Assembly: GCA_023376005.1 (NCBI GenBank)
Contig: CM042156.1
Location: 41,579,156 to 41,643,155 of the forward strand
Direction of reading: 5' to 3'
Length of the DNA: 64,000 nucleotides
Source: Doryteuthis pealeii
Taxonomy: Eukaryota > Mollusca > Cephalopoda > Myopsida > Loliginidae
Under the pieces are notes generated by a model. The model did not search any database. It saw only the letters and a list, made by a program, of their open reading frames with translations, and had not been told where the DNA came from. This document shows, piece after piece, positions 11,768 through 26,335 of the stretch; position 1 is the first letter of the stretch, and the number at the start of each line of letters is the position of its first letter. The translations under genes and the position numbers were made by a program.

Positions 11768-14698
11768 GCACACTCACTATGTAGTGGTTTAGAATAAAAA
11801 TAATAATTCGCAATTTTTTTTTTAATTTCTCAAATCAGAAACTATACATAATTATTACAGTTATTGATAGAAACACAATTTATTTACAACATTATATATA
11901 TTCAGAATCCTATATACATAAATTAGCATGCACATAGGGTTTCGTATACACATACTTTTATGTTCATGCAAATATCTCCATCTGCACTTATACACACATT
12001 TCTTTCTTTGCACATTAACTAATATCTCAATAGTCATGTGCATGCAAAAATGCAAATATTCACACTTTTGCCTGCATCTTTATAAACACCGACATATACA
12101 TACACGTACATTTGATAACATCTGCACACATGTAGTTATCTTTAGATTCAATATTCTATACTAAATATATAAGGAAAATAGGATTTCTTGTTTTATGACC
12201 AGAAGATTTGTTGAATAAATTTTACCAACATTATTTTCCCTGTAAAATAGAGGTTAAATCCAACTTAACAGACATAGATTCCACCATCGTATGTCACCCC
12301 GCCAAAAGAAAAAGAATACTAAAAATCAAGGAATTAATCAAATTAAATGAAATTTTCAGTGTTGATATATCAATGAATAAACAATATAATGCACCAGTTA
12401 TTTTATTTGAAAACTCTTACATTTTTTCAGCTCAGTTAACTTTGAACAACATATCTTTGAGGCATAACACAGATTCACAAACATATACAATGTGACATAT
12501 AATGGTGGAATTTATGTCCATTAAGTAGGATTTAACCGAAATTCATCATATTTATTTAACTATTGATACTTAAATAATAATGAAATTTATTGTGTACAGT
12601 GCTCAGGTGCACCACAACTCATCAAAGTCTCATGTCTAGTACATAGAATAATGTATTAGTGTCAGGAACATGAATAGTGTACAGTAATAATAAACATGTA
12701 TGTGTTCACATTAGATGTACATACTTTTCTGCTTGAGGTGAACTACACAAGGATGCTACATGCTGTCTTGAACAAATCATGGAAGCAGCATCCTACAGGA
12801 AAACAGCTGTATGGCAATTTGCCCCTATCACATAAATCATCTGAGTATGACAAACAAGACATGCTGGACACTGTTGGAGAAGCAAGGATGAACTCATAAG
12901 TGATAATCTCTTGTGGACGCCTACACATAGACACACCAGAGTGGACAAAGCAGCAAAAACCTATATCAATCAGATCTGTGCAGATTCTGGATGCTGTACA
13001 GAGGACATGCTAGAGGTGATGACCGATAGGGATGGTTGGCGAGAGATAGTCATGGGTATCCTTGCTGTCAGCACAACCTGAATATAAATTGTTAATCTTT
13101 GTAAATTCTTTTGTTGGATATTTCTTCTGCTCTAAGAAAAATAGAAATTATTTTACACACTATTTTTCTTTACTGCTGTTTATGAATTTTTGAGATGTGG
13201 TTTGTTAATTTGTATTATTTGAATTGTTCGGACTATTGTCCTCATCTTTATTGTTATCTGTATGGCATTTCAGCCGTTCTGCCTTCCAGCTTTCTTCGGA
13301 AGGTTCCCGAGTTCGACAAGAAATACTTGAAGAAGGCTGGAGGGCACATCAGCTGAAACATTGTACAGATAACAATAAAGATGAGGACAATAGTCTGAAT
13401 AATCCAAATAATACATATTTTTCTTTACTGCTGTTTTTGAATTAATTTGATAATATTCACAATGAAAAGTTAAATACAGCTACTTTTAGTAAACAAAAGA
13501 TTTTTTTGTTTTGTTTTTTGGGGAGTTGTTTGTTTTTTGTTTTTTTCTGTTTTTTGTTTCTTTTTTCTTCCAAATTGGGTCTTAATAAAAATGTGTAAAA
13601 AGAAGGTAAAAAAAAAGGATTTCTATGGAGGAATTATGATTTTAATTTAAGGAATATAATTCTCTATTAACTGGATAAGTTAATATCATTTTAATTGTTT
13701 TCATTTATTTTATTTTATTTTTTTAACACTCTTATCCACATTACTTTAACTTCTGTTTAAAAAAAACTGGTCATAAACTTTTTTTTTTATCATCGTACTC
13801 CATAAATTGTTCAAATGTCAGGAAAACAGATTCTATAATATTGCTCTAGTGCATTATTTGTGTTCATGCCTGCATTTGGAACTTGCTCAACACTTTCTCT
13901 TCAGGCACAATAGAAATACTGTTTGCATGGAATTGTCTTACAAGACAAAAATGATGTTGATCAAATCAATTGCATGTGTTAATTGCCAACCTGTTATCAA
14001 ATGAATTTGTCCCTCTTTTAAAAACCCGGATGATAAGTGCTCTCATTTTTTGGAGAGTAAAAAAAATTAAAGTCCAAAATGACCCTTACATTGTATTTTA
14101 TTTGATAACAGGGTCTTATAATAATCACTTTTTTAATTATCATATCATATTTTCATCATTAAAGATTTAAATACCATTATTCTTTTATTTTGATTTCTTA
14201 TTTACATTCTATGATTATTTCATTACTTTTTCTCATTATCTTTCTTTTTTTATTAGTTCCTTAGGATATTTTTCATCCACTTTTTATTCTTGTTATCTAT
14301 AAGTATTATATTTATATCCTTGTATATGATTGTCATTCTACCAAAAACTAAGCCCAATTTAGTCAATACCAATAAAAAAAATTATTTTTTTAAGTATCAT
14401 ATGACTGAAAAAATTTGTTTTCTCTCATTGAAATGCTATCAACTTAGAAAACATGGATGTAACACTTCAAAATAAATATCATTTATAAATTTTGTTGCCA
14501 ATATTTTTTGGATTCTATCTTAATTGGTGTATTCTACTCTAATATTAATAATTCCCTATAGGTAAATTCTATGTTTTTATGTTACCAAATGTTCGATAGA
14601 ATAAATTCTTAAAGTTAATCTCAACTTTACATTTGATTAATAAGTTATCAATAATATCTTATTCAAATTTTATTTTGTCTAAAAAAAAAAATTTTTTG

Positions 14699-14735
<37 letters not shown>

Positions 14736-17700
14736 CAAAATTCTAATCTTATTTCTTATTTCCTGATACTCTTTGTAGTTGACACTCTTGTGGAACAGGA
14801 CAAGAAAGAAAACTTGTCACCAATCCAAAAATGGCGAGAGGCCAAACTTGGACCTGGGGTGTACGATCCAACAACCAACAAAGATGAAATAATTGATGAT
14901 GAGACCTGGAGGAACAATCTGAATATCCAGGCCAGTACAGAGATGCCGGGTTCAACTGCTGACCAAGCTCCTAATAAACCCCGAATAGTTGGCTTCAGGG
15001 GTGTGCAGCAACAACAACAACAACAAAAACAACAGCAGCAGACCCACCTGCAACAACAATTGCAAAATCAGCAAGAACAACTACAACAGCAACAACAGCA
15101 AGAAAAGCAAATGTTGCAGCAACAGCAGCTGCAGCAGCAGCAAAAGTTGCAACAGCAGCAGCAGCAGCAACAGCAGCAGCTGCAGCAGCAGCAACGGATC
15201 TATCTGCAAAAACAACAGCAGCTGATCCAGCAGCGCAAGGAGCAAGAGCAGGCCGACCTCATGGAGGAAAAGGCTATCAAGAGCATCCGGCAGCGGTTCG
15301 TGCCAAAAGCGGAGGAGGCAACGACGACGATCATCCCAGACCCAAGCGCCCCACAGGTCAATAAGACGATAGAGGAAGTGCCCGCAAAGGTAGCACCAGT
15401 GACCCCGGTAACCCCAGTCCCAGCGCCGGTGGCACCGGTACCCGCCAAGCTGCCTGAGATCCCAAAACCCGAGCCGAAAAAGACAGAAGGTGACATTGAG
15501 TGGGAGAAGATTCACAAACGTCTTTGCCGGCCGCTTCGGATCATGAACATGGACTTCTCGGATCTAAAGCCCGATGAAGACGTGGACATTTTTGCTGCTC
15601 CACCTGCACCTGCAGGAGTACCACCACCTCCTCCTGGAGGCATACCACCACCACCTCCTCCTGGAGGCATGCCACCGCCACCACCCCCACCAGGCATGCC
15701 TCCTCCACCTCCGCCCATGATGAAAGGTGGTATGCCCCCACCCCCTCCACCACTTGGCATGGGTGGTCCTCAACCTCCACCCCCTACCCCCATTAAGAAA
15801 AACAAAAAGACCCTCAAGCTTCATTGGAAACCATTACAAAATCATATGCCTCACCCCGTCACAAAAGGTGAAACCATCTGGACTAAGCTTGCACCAATTA
15901 AAATCGACACTCAGAAACTTGAACATTTGTTTGAATCCAGAACCAGTGAACTCAAGCAAAAGGTGAAAACTGAATTTTTACTTAAGTTTAATTTACCCTT
16001 ACTACCCTCAGATCCATTCATTGTTTGTTTTTTCTTGTTGTTTTGTGTTTTTAAATTGAAAAACTACATTTTTTTTTTCTTTTGTCATTTTAATTCTTTT
16101 GGAATTTGAATTTCCGAAATTTACTAATACGAATCCCTCTTTACATTCAGACTCTTCAATAAGTTGGGGAAGGGGTTATCTTTTCTACGTCTTCCTGTGA
16201 CATCGGCCTCATAGTTATTCTTAGGAATGATACAATCCTAATTATGGAGTGCTTTTTCCCATAGTGAGTTCTAACTCCAGTTTCACTATTATGTTTACTT
16301 TTGGACTAATATCATTGGGAAAGGTATGAACTTGTTCATTCACCCACTCCTGGCAATAGTACTACTACTGTCCTTTTACAACGATGGCTTTGGCATTAAA
16401 TAACCCAGAAAGGTTGATATGCCACTAAACAAAGAAACCATACCAAACCAAAATTTTTGAAATTAAGAATGAAATATTTTGGAGTTATTAAAAAAAGAAT
16501 TCCTTAATATTTATGCTTCATTTATAAAGTGCTCAGTTCTGAAGATTCATTATTATTAACATGATTATTTTGATCATATCCTGGGTATGATTTTCAACTG
16601 CATCAATTCTGGAGTTCTGGGGGAGCATGGAGTACCCCTTCATTACTTACAGGTCTATTCTGACCTAGAATGGTAGTACCTGTTAGAGTCCCATCTATAG
16701 GTTAGATAGATATAAAAAAAAAAAAAATTAAATACCCAACACAACAAGGACTAAAACAAAAACGTTTTCGGCCTAGAATTACCCAAAGGTTGACTTGCCA
16801 TAAAATTCTACCAACCAATCATAATTATTTTGAACAGAATATCAACATTTTTGTTTTTATTCTGAAAAAAACAAACCCCACTTCTAATGACATTTAAGTA
16901 CTGATAATGATACAGAATATTAGTTCTTAATTGGGGGGGGGTCATAGTGGATAACATGCTCAACTGCAACATGATGAAAAAGTGAAAAAGTAAAGTCTGC
17001 GGAGTGGCCTATTATTGGTATCAGCCGGACAGCAAGGGAGTCTATCTCCTTTTCACTTGCACTAAATTTTTTTTTTGCGTCTGCTGTGTAGCACCACACC
17101 TACCATGACGTCCCCACTTTATCACACAGACCTACTCATGCACTGAGTTGGCGAGGGCCTGGCCATCAAACCCGGAACCTTGTGGTTCTTAAGTGGATAC
17201 TCTACCGACTGACCTAAACTGGACCCTTCATCATAGTAGTAGTTCTTAATACAGTTTGCTACTGCAAATTTGACACAATCCTTTTTGTTAGTCATGTCTG
17301 AAAAGAAAATGGTTTGGTCTTGCTGACAGGGATAAAGAATAGAATCCCAATGCTTTTTGACACTCAATTGTAGAAAGTTTTGAAGGGTGTCTTTCAGTCA
17401 GATATCCTCCATTAAATATCTCCTCTCTCTTCTCCCCCCCCAACATTTTTTTTTCTCTTTTATTAATCAGCACTTTGATTATTTTGTTTCCAGTCTCACA
17501 TTCGTTTTCTTTTGTTTTATGTTTGTATTTGCTGACCATCACGTTTTTTTGTTGTTTTTATTTGTTTTTATAAATGTTTTTTTTTTTTTTTTTTTTGCTT
17601 GACCCATCTGTTACAGTTGTCCCCTTATTCTCATATCACTTTATCTCTCTCGCTCTCTCTCTCTCTCTCCTTTAAAAAGCAGCAGGATTTTCTCCTCCAA

Positions 17701-19402
17701 GAATTACTCCTAAATTTACTGCTAAATGAAGACTTAAACAGTTTTACACCTTCTGTTACAGTCTATAGTCAATTTAGTCTGCTGCTCAATTGTTAGATAC
17801 TCCCAGGTCCACCCAGAGTACTTATTAGCTCGATGGGAACTACACAAGGATACACCAGTTGGCCAATCAGCAAAGACTTACATTGATTAGATCTGTGCGG
17901 ATACTGGATATCATAAGGAGGACCTGCCTGGAGCAATGACCAATAGGGATTGATGCGAGAGAGAGTCATGGAAACCCATGCTGTTAGCACAATATAATGA
18001 TTATATGATGGGTAACACTATTTATATATAAGTATGTTCATCATATGGAAATCCGATCTCCCCGACAAGCTAAAGAGACGATTCTTCCAGACTGTAGTTG
18101 TGTCGGTACTGCTGTATGGCTGTACCACCTGGACCCTAACGAAGCGCCTTGAGAATAAGCTAGATGGGAGCTGCACAAGAATGCTGCGAGCGGTCCTGAA
18201 TAAGTTGTGGAAGCAGCACCCCACAAAAAAGTAACTGTATGGCCACCTGCCCCCCATCTCACAAACCATATGAGTAAGACGGACTAGACATGCAGGACAC
18301 TGCTGGAGAAGCAAGGACGAGATCGTAAGAGACATACTACTGTGGAAGCCAGCACATGGGCACGCTAATGTGGGCTGCCCAGCCAGGACCTACATTGACC
18401 AACTATGTAGGGATGCTGCGCTGAGAAGCTCCCAGAGTCGATGAATGATAGGGAAGGTTGGCGAAAGATCGTTATGGATATCCGTGCGACATGATGATGA
18501 TGTTCATCAACTTTTAATTTTTTTTCTCTACAGAATAAATTAATCTGTGACAATGACAATAATGTTAATTGAGGCAGATGGTGTAATGATCATAGTCGTA
18601 AGAAATGGACTCAGCAACATGAGTTCAAAGCGTGGAAGGGGTGGTTTGTATAATACCCTTGGGAAAGGTATGCCTCCAACTACGAGTAAATAGTAAGGCA
18701 GTCACGATTTCCTGTTCTCCGTTCAAATCATTCAAGGGAGATAATCCAAAATAAATGTTTCGATTTTCAAATTAAGCTCTCTTGGTTGTTTCCCTTTAAA
18801 TGCAAACATTTGAATATCTTTGAAAAGCATCAGCTACAATGGATTTTTTTGTTTTGTTTTGTTTTTTATTTCACCTTCAATTTTTTTGTTTTATTTCAGC
18901 CCTTGTTTTCCTGTCTAAAATCCTAATGTTTTATATTTGTTTGTTTTTCTTTTTTCTTTTTTTTTTTCGTGTGTGTTATGACATATTCAATTGATGGATT
19001 TCAAATGCATGATTGCATGTGCCCCCCAACAACCCCTAGGATGCTGAAGTAGTTGTAAGTCACTATCCACTTATATATTTACTGACTTATTATTCTACCT
19101 ACCTACCTACCTACCTACCTACCTACTAGCTATCTTCCTAACTAAAACGACTTATTGTAAACAACCTATGAGCATGTAAATAAACATGGTCGTCTGCATT
19201 GATCGTCTTGTATTAATCTTTTAAAACAAATTTGTGTATCTTCTAAATTTTCTAATCCAATTTTAATAACATTTTTTTTTTCTTTCATTTATGAATTTTT
19301 ATTAATTTGATTCCAGCAAAAAAAAATTTGCCTGTTTGCTGGATTCACTTTCTTTGGTACTCACACAATTTCTGGGAGGAGGGTTTTTTTTCTCTTCCTT
19401 TT

Positions 19403-19460
<58 letters not shown>

Positions 19461-20565
19461 ATTAATGTTGATATTTTTTATTACAAAACCAATTCTTTGG
19501 TATTTGTATTTTTTCAAAGATATTTTATAAATCTATTTACGAACAAGTGTGTGTTACAATTCCATAAAATCAAAGAAATATAAAATTTATCTTGTAATAT
19601 AACTTGGAAATTTTTTTTAAGTGTTTTGTGGGAAAAAACTTAAAATATTTTTGTCTGATTAAATATTTATTTTCTTAAAAGCTGTTACCTTTTTGTTCCA
19701 AAAATCAAAATACATTTTGTTCCAAAAAATCAAAATACATTTTATTCCAAAAATCAAAATACATTTTATTCCAAAAATCAAAATACCTTTTTGTTTCAAA
19801 AATCAAACTACCTTTTGTTTCAAGTTCAAAATCAAAGTATCTCAATTAGCAGAGGCTAATAATTTTGTAAATATTATTTATATTATGTTAAATGGCCATA
19901 ATTCTTTCTCTCTTTTCTGTCCAAGGTTTTCTTTTGCCTAAGAATTTATCAAATTCCTGTTTACTTATCTTTTGTGCATGGTTCCTTTCCTCGTTCTCTT
20001 ATCTCTTTTCTATATTTTTTTTTCATTTGGGTGTGGTTATGGTTATGGTTTTGTTTTAAAAACTCATTTTAAAAAATTGAATTTCTAGCATGAGTTTTTC
20101 AAATCCTGTAGAAAGTTTTTGTTTATTTGATTACTTGCTATCAAGGCTCACAACATTTTGATCAGCAGTTCTACCATCAGCAGCAAGAAATGTTGAATTG
20201 AGTAAAAACTAATTCATTTTGGCTACTTTAAATGTTCTGCTAAAAGTGGTTTCAACATATTAAATCCCTCACCAAATCTTTGTGGGTTATTTAATGCCAA
20301 AGCCATCCTTGTAGAAGAACAGTAGTGGTGCTATTTAAGTTCAAATCTTGGACCAGGCTGGTTGGATTTTTTACATAAAACTAATACCCTTGGGAAAGGT
20401 ATGCATCCAACTATTTTACCTCCAGTGATGGGTAAATAGTAGGGCTGACTGGTGTCTTTAACATTGGTATGGTAACCAGTCTAGAAGGGAAACTCTGAAT
20501 TCAAAACTATTAAAATCCACTTCAAAATTGACCTTGTCTCACATCTTGCTCATGTGGTGAGGTTT

Positions 20566-20609
<44 letters not shown>

Positions 20610-23193
20610 TGCTTTCCTGATGTTCTGAGAATTGCTGGTTGAGATGTGAACAATTTTTTAGCCAATCGAATATACAAACTTATTACAATGTTTGATAATG
20701 TTTGGATTTTTTTTGTTTGTTTTTGTTTTTTGCTTTTGTTTAATGATTTCCCAAGTTTGTTATTTATTATTTTCCTTGTTTCTCTTTTTTAAATATATTT
20801 GCATTTTTAAGTATAAGGATTGTGTTTTCTGTACAAGATAAATGTCTGAAGTGATAGATATATATATATATATATCGATCGATTGATGTTTTACATTATC
20901 CGCCACATTGCTCCTCTGTGGCTTTCTATCTTCATTAGTCACATTATTGCTTTGACATCACTCATCAAAGCCATGGACTTTTGTAGTCAGCCTTCCAGAT
21001 TAAATTCTGAAAGAATTCATTTTTAAGAATTAACGCAAGCATTCCATTTTAACACATTTTAAACTAATCACTATTCATTTCTCTCATTGACTAACAGCGG
21101 CAGCTTTTTATCTTGAGTGGCTATCCTTGCAAAGGCAGCAATTGACACACTTCAGACTAAAATGTCCATCAGTAAAGCTAGAATAGGCTTTTCACTTTTG
21201 GCAATCATCCTTCTATTGAAGGAACACGCCTCTATGCAAAAAAAAGTCCGCTTCAGGCTACTTTGTGCTGTTTTAACTTTCTCGACAACCAGAGTAACAA
21301 ATTGGCTTTTGCTCTGCTTGTATGCGTGTGCATCTTCTTTGTTTTGTTTTTTTTGTTTTTTTTTTACCGTTTGCCCTTGCACAGTTCCTTTCATTCTCTG
21401 GCAAAGAATTCTGTTTATTCGTTTATTTGGCATGTTTCAGATTCGTTCACTCATTTCCTTATTTACATTTACTGTTTCTTTCTTTCTTTCTATTTGAAAA
21501 TGATTTTTGGTTATGTTTTCCCTGCTGCATTTGTTCTCATTTTTTATCTTGAAAGTAAAAAATTGAAATAATGACCTCTTCTTTGTCTTTGAAGTTATCT
21601 TCCTCCTCCTCCTCCTTCTTCCTCCTCCTTCCACTTGGGTGTTCAAGTCCGATTCATAAACACATCAGTGCCGTATATGGATGTCTCCAGTGCTCTTATC
21701 ACTCTGGTCATAGATCAGTATCATCAGCTCCTCCAAAGTTGATTCTGGAAAAAAACAAAAAACTTGGCATCTTTTTCTTAATTTTCATCTTTTGTTGTTC
21801 TATTATTTGTTTTTGTTTTTTGTTGTTTTTATTTATTTATTTATTTTTTCATTGTTTTTTGTTATTTTTTTGTTATTGCTTGACAAATTGGAGGAAGGAA
21901 AAAATTTGTTAACACAAACTCTATCATTCTTCTCCAATAATTCTGAAAAAGGAAATATTTACAAGAGGTCAAAAAAAAAAAAAAGACAGAATCCATTTGG
22001 TCAGTAGCATGGCGTTCTATATTAAAGCCTTATTCAATCGTACAACTAAAGCCAAAAACTGGAGGTCATCAGTCAATTTACTTTGATTTGAGATTTCACT
22101 TGTTCACTTCTGTTGTCGGTTTAAGAAACTCAAAGTTTTTCTTTTACACTTGGAATAACTTTTGCCATTATTCAATTAAAGGAAGTATAAGATCTGTTTA
22201 TTTTATATCCTTTGGACTTAACTATGTTGTTTTATATTTATTGTAAAAACAAACATTTTTAGTCCGAAATTCACTACTAAAGAAATGTCATTTAGTAATC
22301 TTCTTGGTCTTAGAAGTTTATTTAAAATTTGTAATTTAAAGTTAATATAGAACGCTGTGGTCGGTAGTTAATGTCTCTTATGCAGAAACAAACTAAATAA
22401 TATCATTCAGGAAAATATATCATTCGGTCTGTTGTATTATTAAATGACAGCATTTTTAGCCAATATTTTCGGAATTTTCTGCATAAGAGGCTGTAATTCA
22501 TTTCACAAAGAAATCTGTCCAATATTTTATGTCTTTCCTCTGTTGGAGTTGATTCCCTCCTTTTGCAGAATTGATTTCTGACAAAGACAATTTTTCTCTT
22601 ACAGAAATCCTCACTTGGGGATTGCGCATTGCTAGCGCTCATAATTCTTTGACTCTTTTTTTTTTCTTTGTTTTTATTTTTCCCCGATTTTTTAATCTTA
22701 ATTTTTTAGATTCCTTATTTTATCAATAAGATTTCTTTATTAGCAAAACAACAAATATTTGGCTGGAATTGGTGCTAAAAATTCTGCCTTTCCTTTAAAT
22801 AAATCATTTAGAGAAATTGTGAGAAAATTCTATTTTTTTCTCTTGAAAATTTCCTTGTAGGGAAGAAACACTTTCAGCATTTTATTTGGGCTGAGAATAT
22901 TTTTATTATTTGTATTGTAGAGAGAAAAGAAGTTTTTGTTTTTCTCAGAGAATTTTTCTACTTTGAGAAAGTTCAATTTTATATATTTTTGTAAATTGAA
23001 CATTTGAAATAGATTTTATATGGGTAATTTTTTTGTGTCATTTTCTTCTTTTTTTTTCTTTTTTTTTCTTTTTTTTTTTTTTTTTTTCCTAATTTTGGCT
23101 CTTCACCCAATATTGGGTTGTCAGGCTGCCATATTTTGGTTATCCCTCTTGAAGAAATCAAAAAAGCATTTTGATCAATTTGATACAATTCAC

Positions 23194-23265
<72 letters not shown>

Positions 23266-23409
23266 GTATTGTAATGGTTAGCAAGGTAGTTTTGCAGATC
23301 CATTACTACTGAATAGTAAGTTTGATCCTCGCTGGATGCCCCCATACTTGCGACCTTATCATATCCTACCCTTTGGTAAATAGGTCAGGTAAATACCTAC
23401 ACACACACA

Positions 23410-23486
<77 letters not shown>

Positions 23487-24707
23487 AAAATAAAAAATAT
23501 GCTCAGCTCAAATTCAAAGGTGAACTGTGCACTTTCTTCAAGGTTAATTTTCTTGATGAGACAAAAATAAATCTCATATCTAGAAGTGGAATATTGTCTC
23601 CTCGATGTCGGTTTTCTTTATTTTTTAACAGAATTTCTGTCTTTTACATAAGTTCAAGAAATCCAAAGGAAAATCACTTAACATCTGTTAAGACTTTTGC
23701 ATCTTCACCTATTTCCCTTGTACAACATAATTTCATCTATGTTTTTCAGGTCTCAGTTTTAGGTTGAATTTTCATCACTCCATAACAACCACTTCCCCAT
23801 GTCATCAACAGAACTCTATTATACACTTCCCTACCCACCAAATATATCTTTGCCAGTGTTATTTTTAATCATTTTATCATTATTATTATTATTAATACAT
23901 TTTTTCCCTGATTTTTCATTGTATAAGTGGTTTTTTTCTTTTCTTTTTCTTCTTTTCCACTTGCAAATGGTATTTTCTTTTTTTTTTTAAATATTTTGAT
24001 GTCGATTTTGCTAATATTTCTTCATTTTGCAGTTTTCATTGACCACAAGTGAACAGTGTGTTACGTTTTTGATTTTTTTTTTTTTTAAATATCTTGGGTG
24101 TTTTTCCTCCCCCCCTCCTCTGTGTTCATCTTTTGTGTGTGTGTGCGTGTGTGTCATTTCAACATCATTTTGCTTTGATTGAGATCCCCCATCCTTTCCA
24201 ATGTGTTAAGTGCTACCATTGCTGACACTCCGCTGTATCCATCACTTCACCTTACCCCCACATTTACCTAAAGCTTTTTTTTCCACCTACCTCGCCAGTC
24301 ATTTGCTACTCTCTGGCTTGCAACCTTCGAAATCTCCAGAGAACAATTGGAAATACAAGTAATCTCTGTAAAGGACTTGAAGGATCTATCCAAAACGTGG
24401 ATAACGGTGATAATCCGAAGATGGATAAAAAAATTTGATCATCTTAAGATTATCGCAAAGAATACTTTTAAGTACAAAAATAAGGGGGGTTTATAATTCA
24501 GCAACGTATAGATTTAAAATCTGAATTGGCTTAGATTTTACTTAGAGTATTGCCTATAAATAAGTGTTCCCTTTCAAAATTTTTATAGAATATTAATTTT
24601 TTTTAAATCCTGGTATTATTGGTTTTGAAGAAAATTGACATTTTATTAAAAATAAAATTGATAGGAGTATACCTTTTTATGGGCAATGCTGTATATAGTT
24701 GTGTGTA

Positions 24708-24755
<48 letters not shown>

Positions 24756-24987
24756 AAAGAAATAACAAAAGACTTAGAGATTTAACGTTATAGTCTATTT
24801 CAGGGAGCTTAGACAAATAGTCTAATAGTCTATAATGCTAAATCTCTAAGTCTTTTGTTATTTCTTTACTTATATATTTGCTCTGTGACTCTAACATTAA
24901 GAGCACACATTGAGCTCTCAAACTGCGACTTGTTTTTTTAAATAAAACTCTTGTGTCGTAAGGAAGATTTCTTCTCTGGACTTTTGG

Positions 24988-25051
<64 letters not shown>

Positions 25052-25079
25052 TGCTGTTACTCTCCATTCTTGTTATCCT

Positions 25080-25135
<56 letters not shown>

Positions 25136-25340
25136 GGGTAGCATAGACTGTGCTTGGGAACAGTCTGTTTCTTACTTATGCGATTTCCAAACCATGTGAT
25201 TTTGAAAATCATATAGATAAGAAACTGACAGTTACCAAGCACCATTGACTTTATGTCTACACTACTCTAACTTAGAGATGTATATACTCTATCAATGATA
25301 TTGAGCACCCTTTACTTATAGATATAGTAAACTATATTAT

Positions 25341-25386
<46 letters not shown>

Positions 25387-26299
25387 GCAATACTCTAATT
25401 TAGATCTTTTAGATCTTATATATCATAGTTATTATTTAATAATCTCTGTCTGGTGCACAAGCCTTAGGTTGCTACATTTACCAAGTGGTCACCCATCTAA
25501 GTACTGAGCAGGCTAATCTCTGCTTAACTTTGGTGATCTTTCAACTTGACTTGGCTATAAGTCCCTTCTGTGCCAGATTTGGCTTTAGCTGATTAAATTT
25601 CTGTGTGTTTCAAAGATGTTAGATTAATATCCTTCCCATTGCCGTGGGTGAGCAATAAAAATTGAGGTTTGATTGCTGACCGTTTTTTACCGCCATTAAA
25701 AGTGTGGAATAAACAAATATTGTCATGGAGTAATCAGTTCTTTACATCCAGGCCAACCATCTTTCACACACTTTCACGTTGTTATTCACCATCTCGGTGA
25801 AGCAACACAATCAGTACCAAGTCATTTGATTGGACAATATATTTTACATTAGGATCTCTGGAGTTCATTCAGAAGCCTACCAACAATGTCCATTCTCATT
25901 ATGTGTGTTGGATAAAAAAAAAATGACCCCCAAACCCCAGCCCCACCTTCCTTTATTTCAAATATTCATTTTAAATCTGTAAGTGTCTTGAAGAAGACTT
26001 TTCGTTGGTCAGGAAACATTATTGTTAGATTGTTTATTCTGACTGCGAAATTTGTAGAAATTTGTTTTTTTAAATTATTGTCGTTCCCACAATTTGTTTG
26101 TATTGTTTATTTACAAATTTTTCCCTGAGCAAAAATGTTGAAATTTACAACTTATAAGTATGCAAGGGTTTTTCTTCGCATTTGATGTTTTGGGGATTAA
26201 TAACTAGCATAATGCCCATCAAAAATGGCATTATTTACATGTGGATTGGTGCTTCTGCCTAGGATCAGAATGTAGTATCTATTCACCCTGATAACTTTT

Positions 26300-26335
<36 letters not shown>

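Larger units (their letters stand above)
7662..14778. other. FHOD intron between exons a and b (7.1 kb)
   Basis: Contains a minus-strand Helitron-like element, a SINE, a small MITE, a foldback, LINE 3' ends and a foldback MITE, listed separately. Stretches 7670-8890, 9540-10230, 10560-11170, 11770-12250 and 13420-14760 show only AT-rich unique-looking sequence, an ATT/ATG microsatellite near 7723-7755, T homopolymers, CA repeats near 11013-11160 and a 30-base A run just before the exon (14705-14732). Confidence 0.8.

Noticed and set aside
15081..15824. Long minus-strand and off-frame reading frames over exon b
   Set aside because: Shadows of the Gln and Pro repeat tracts; the + strand frame joins its neighbours in phase and matches FHOD.
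21117..21912. Overlapping open frames with hydrophobic, Phe-rich protein
   Set aside because: T-rich low-complexity sequence with no recognisable domain or splice context; treated as intron.
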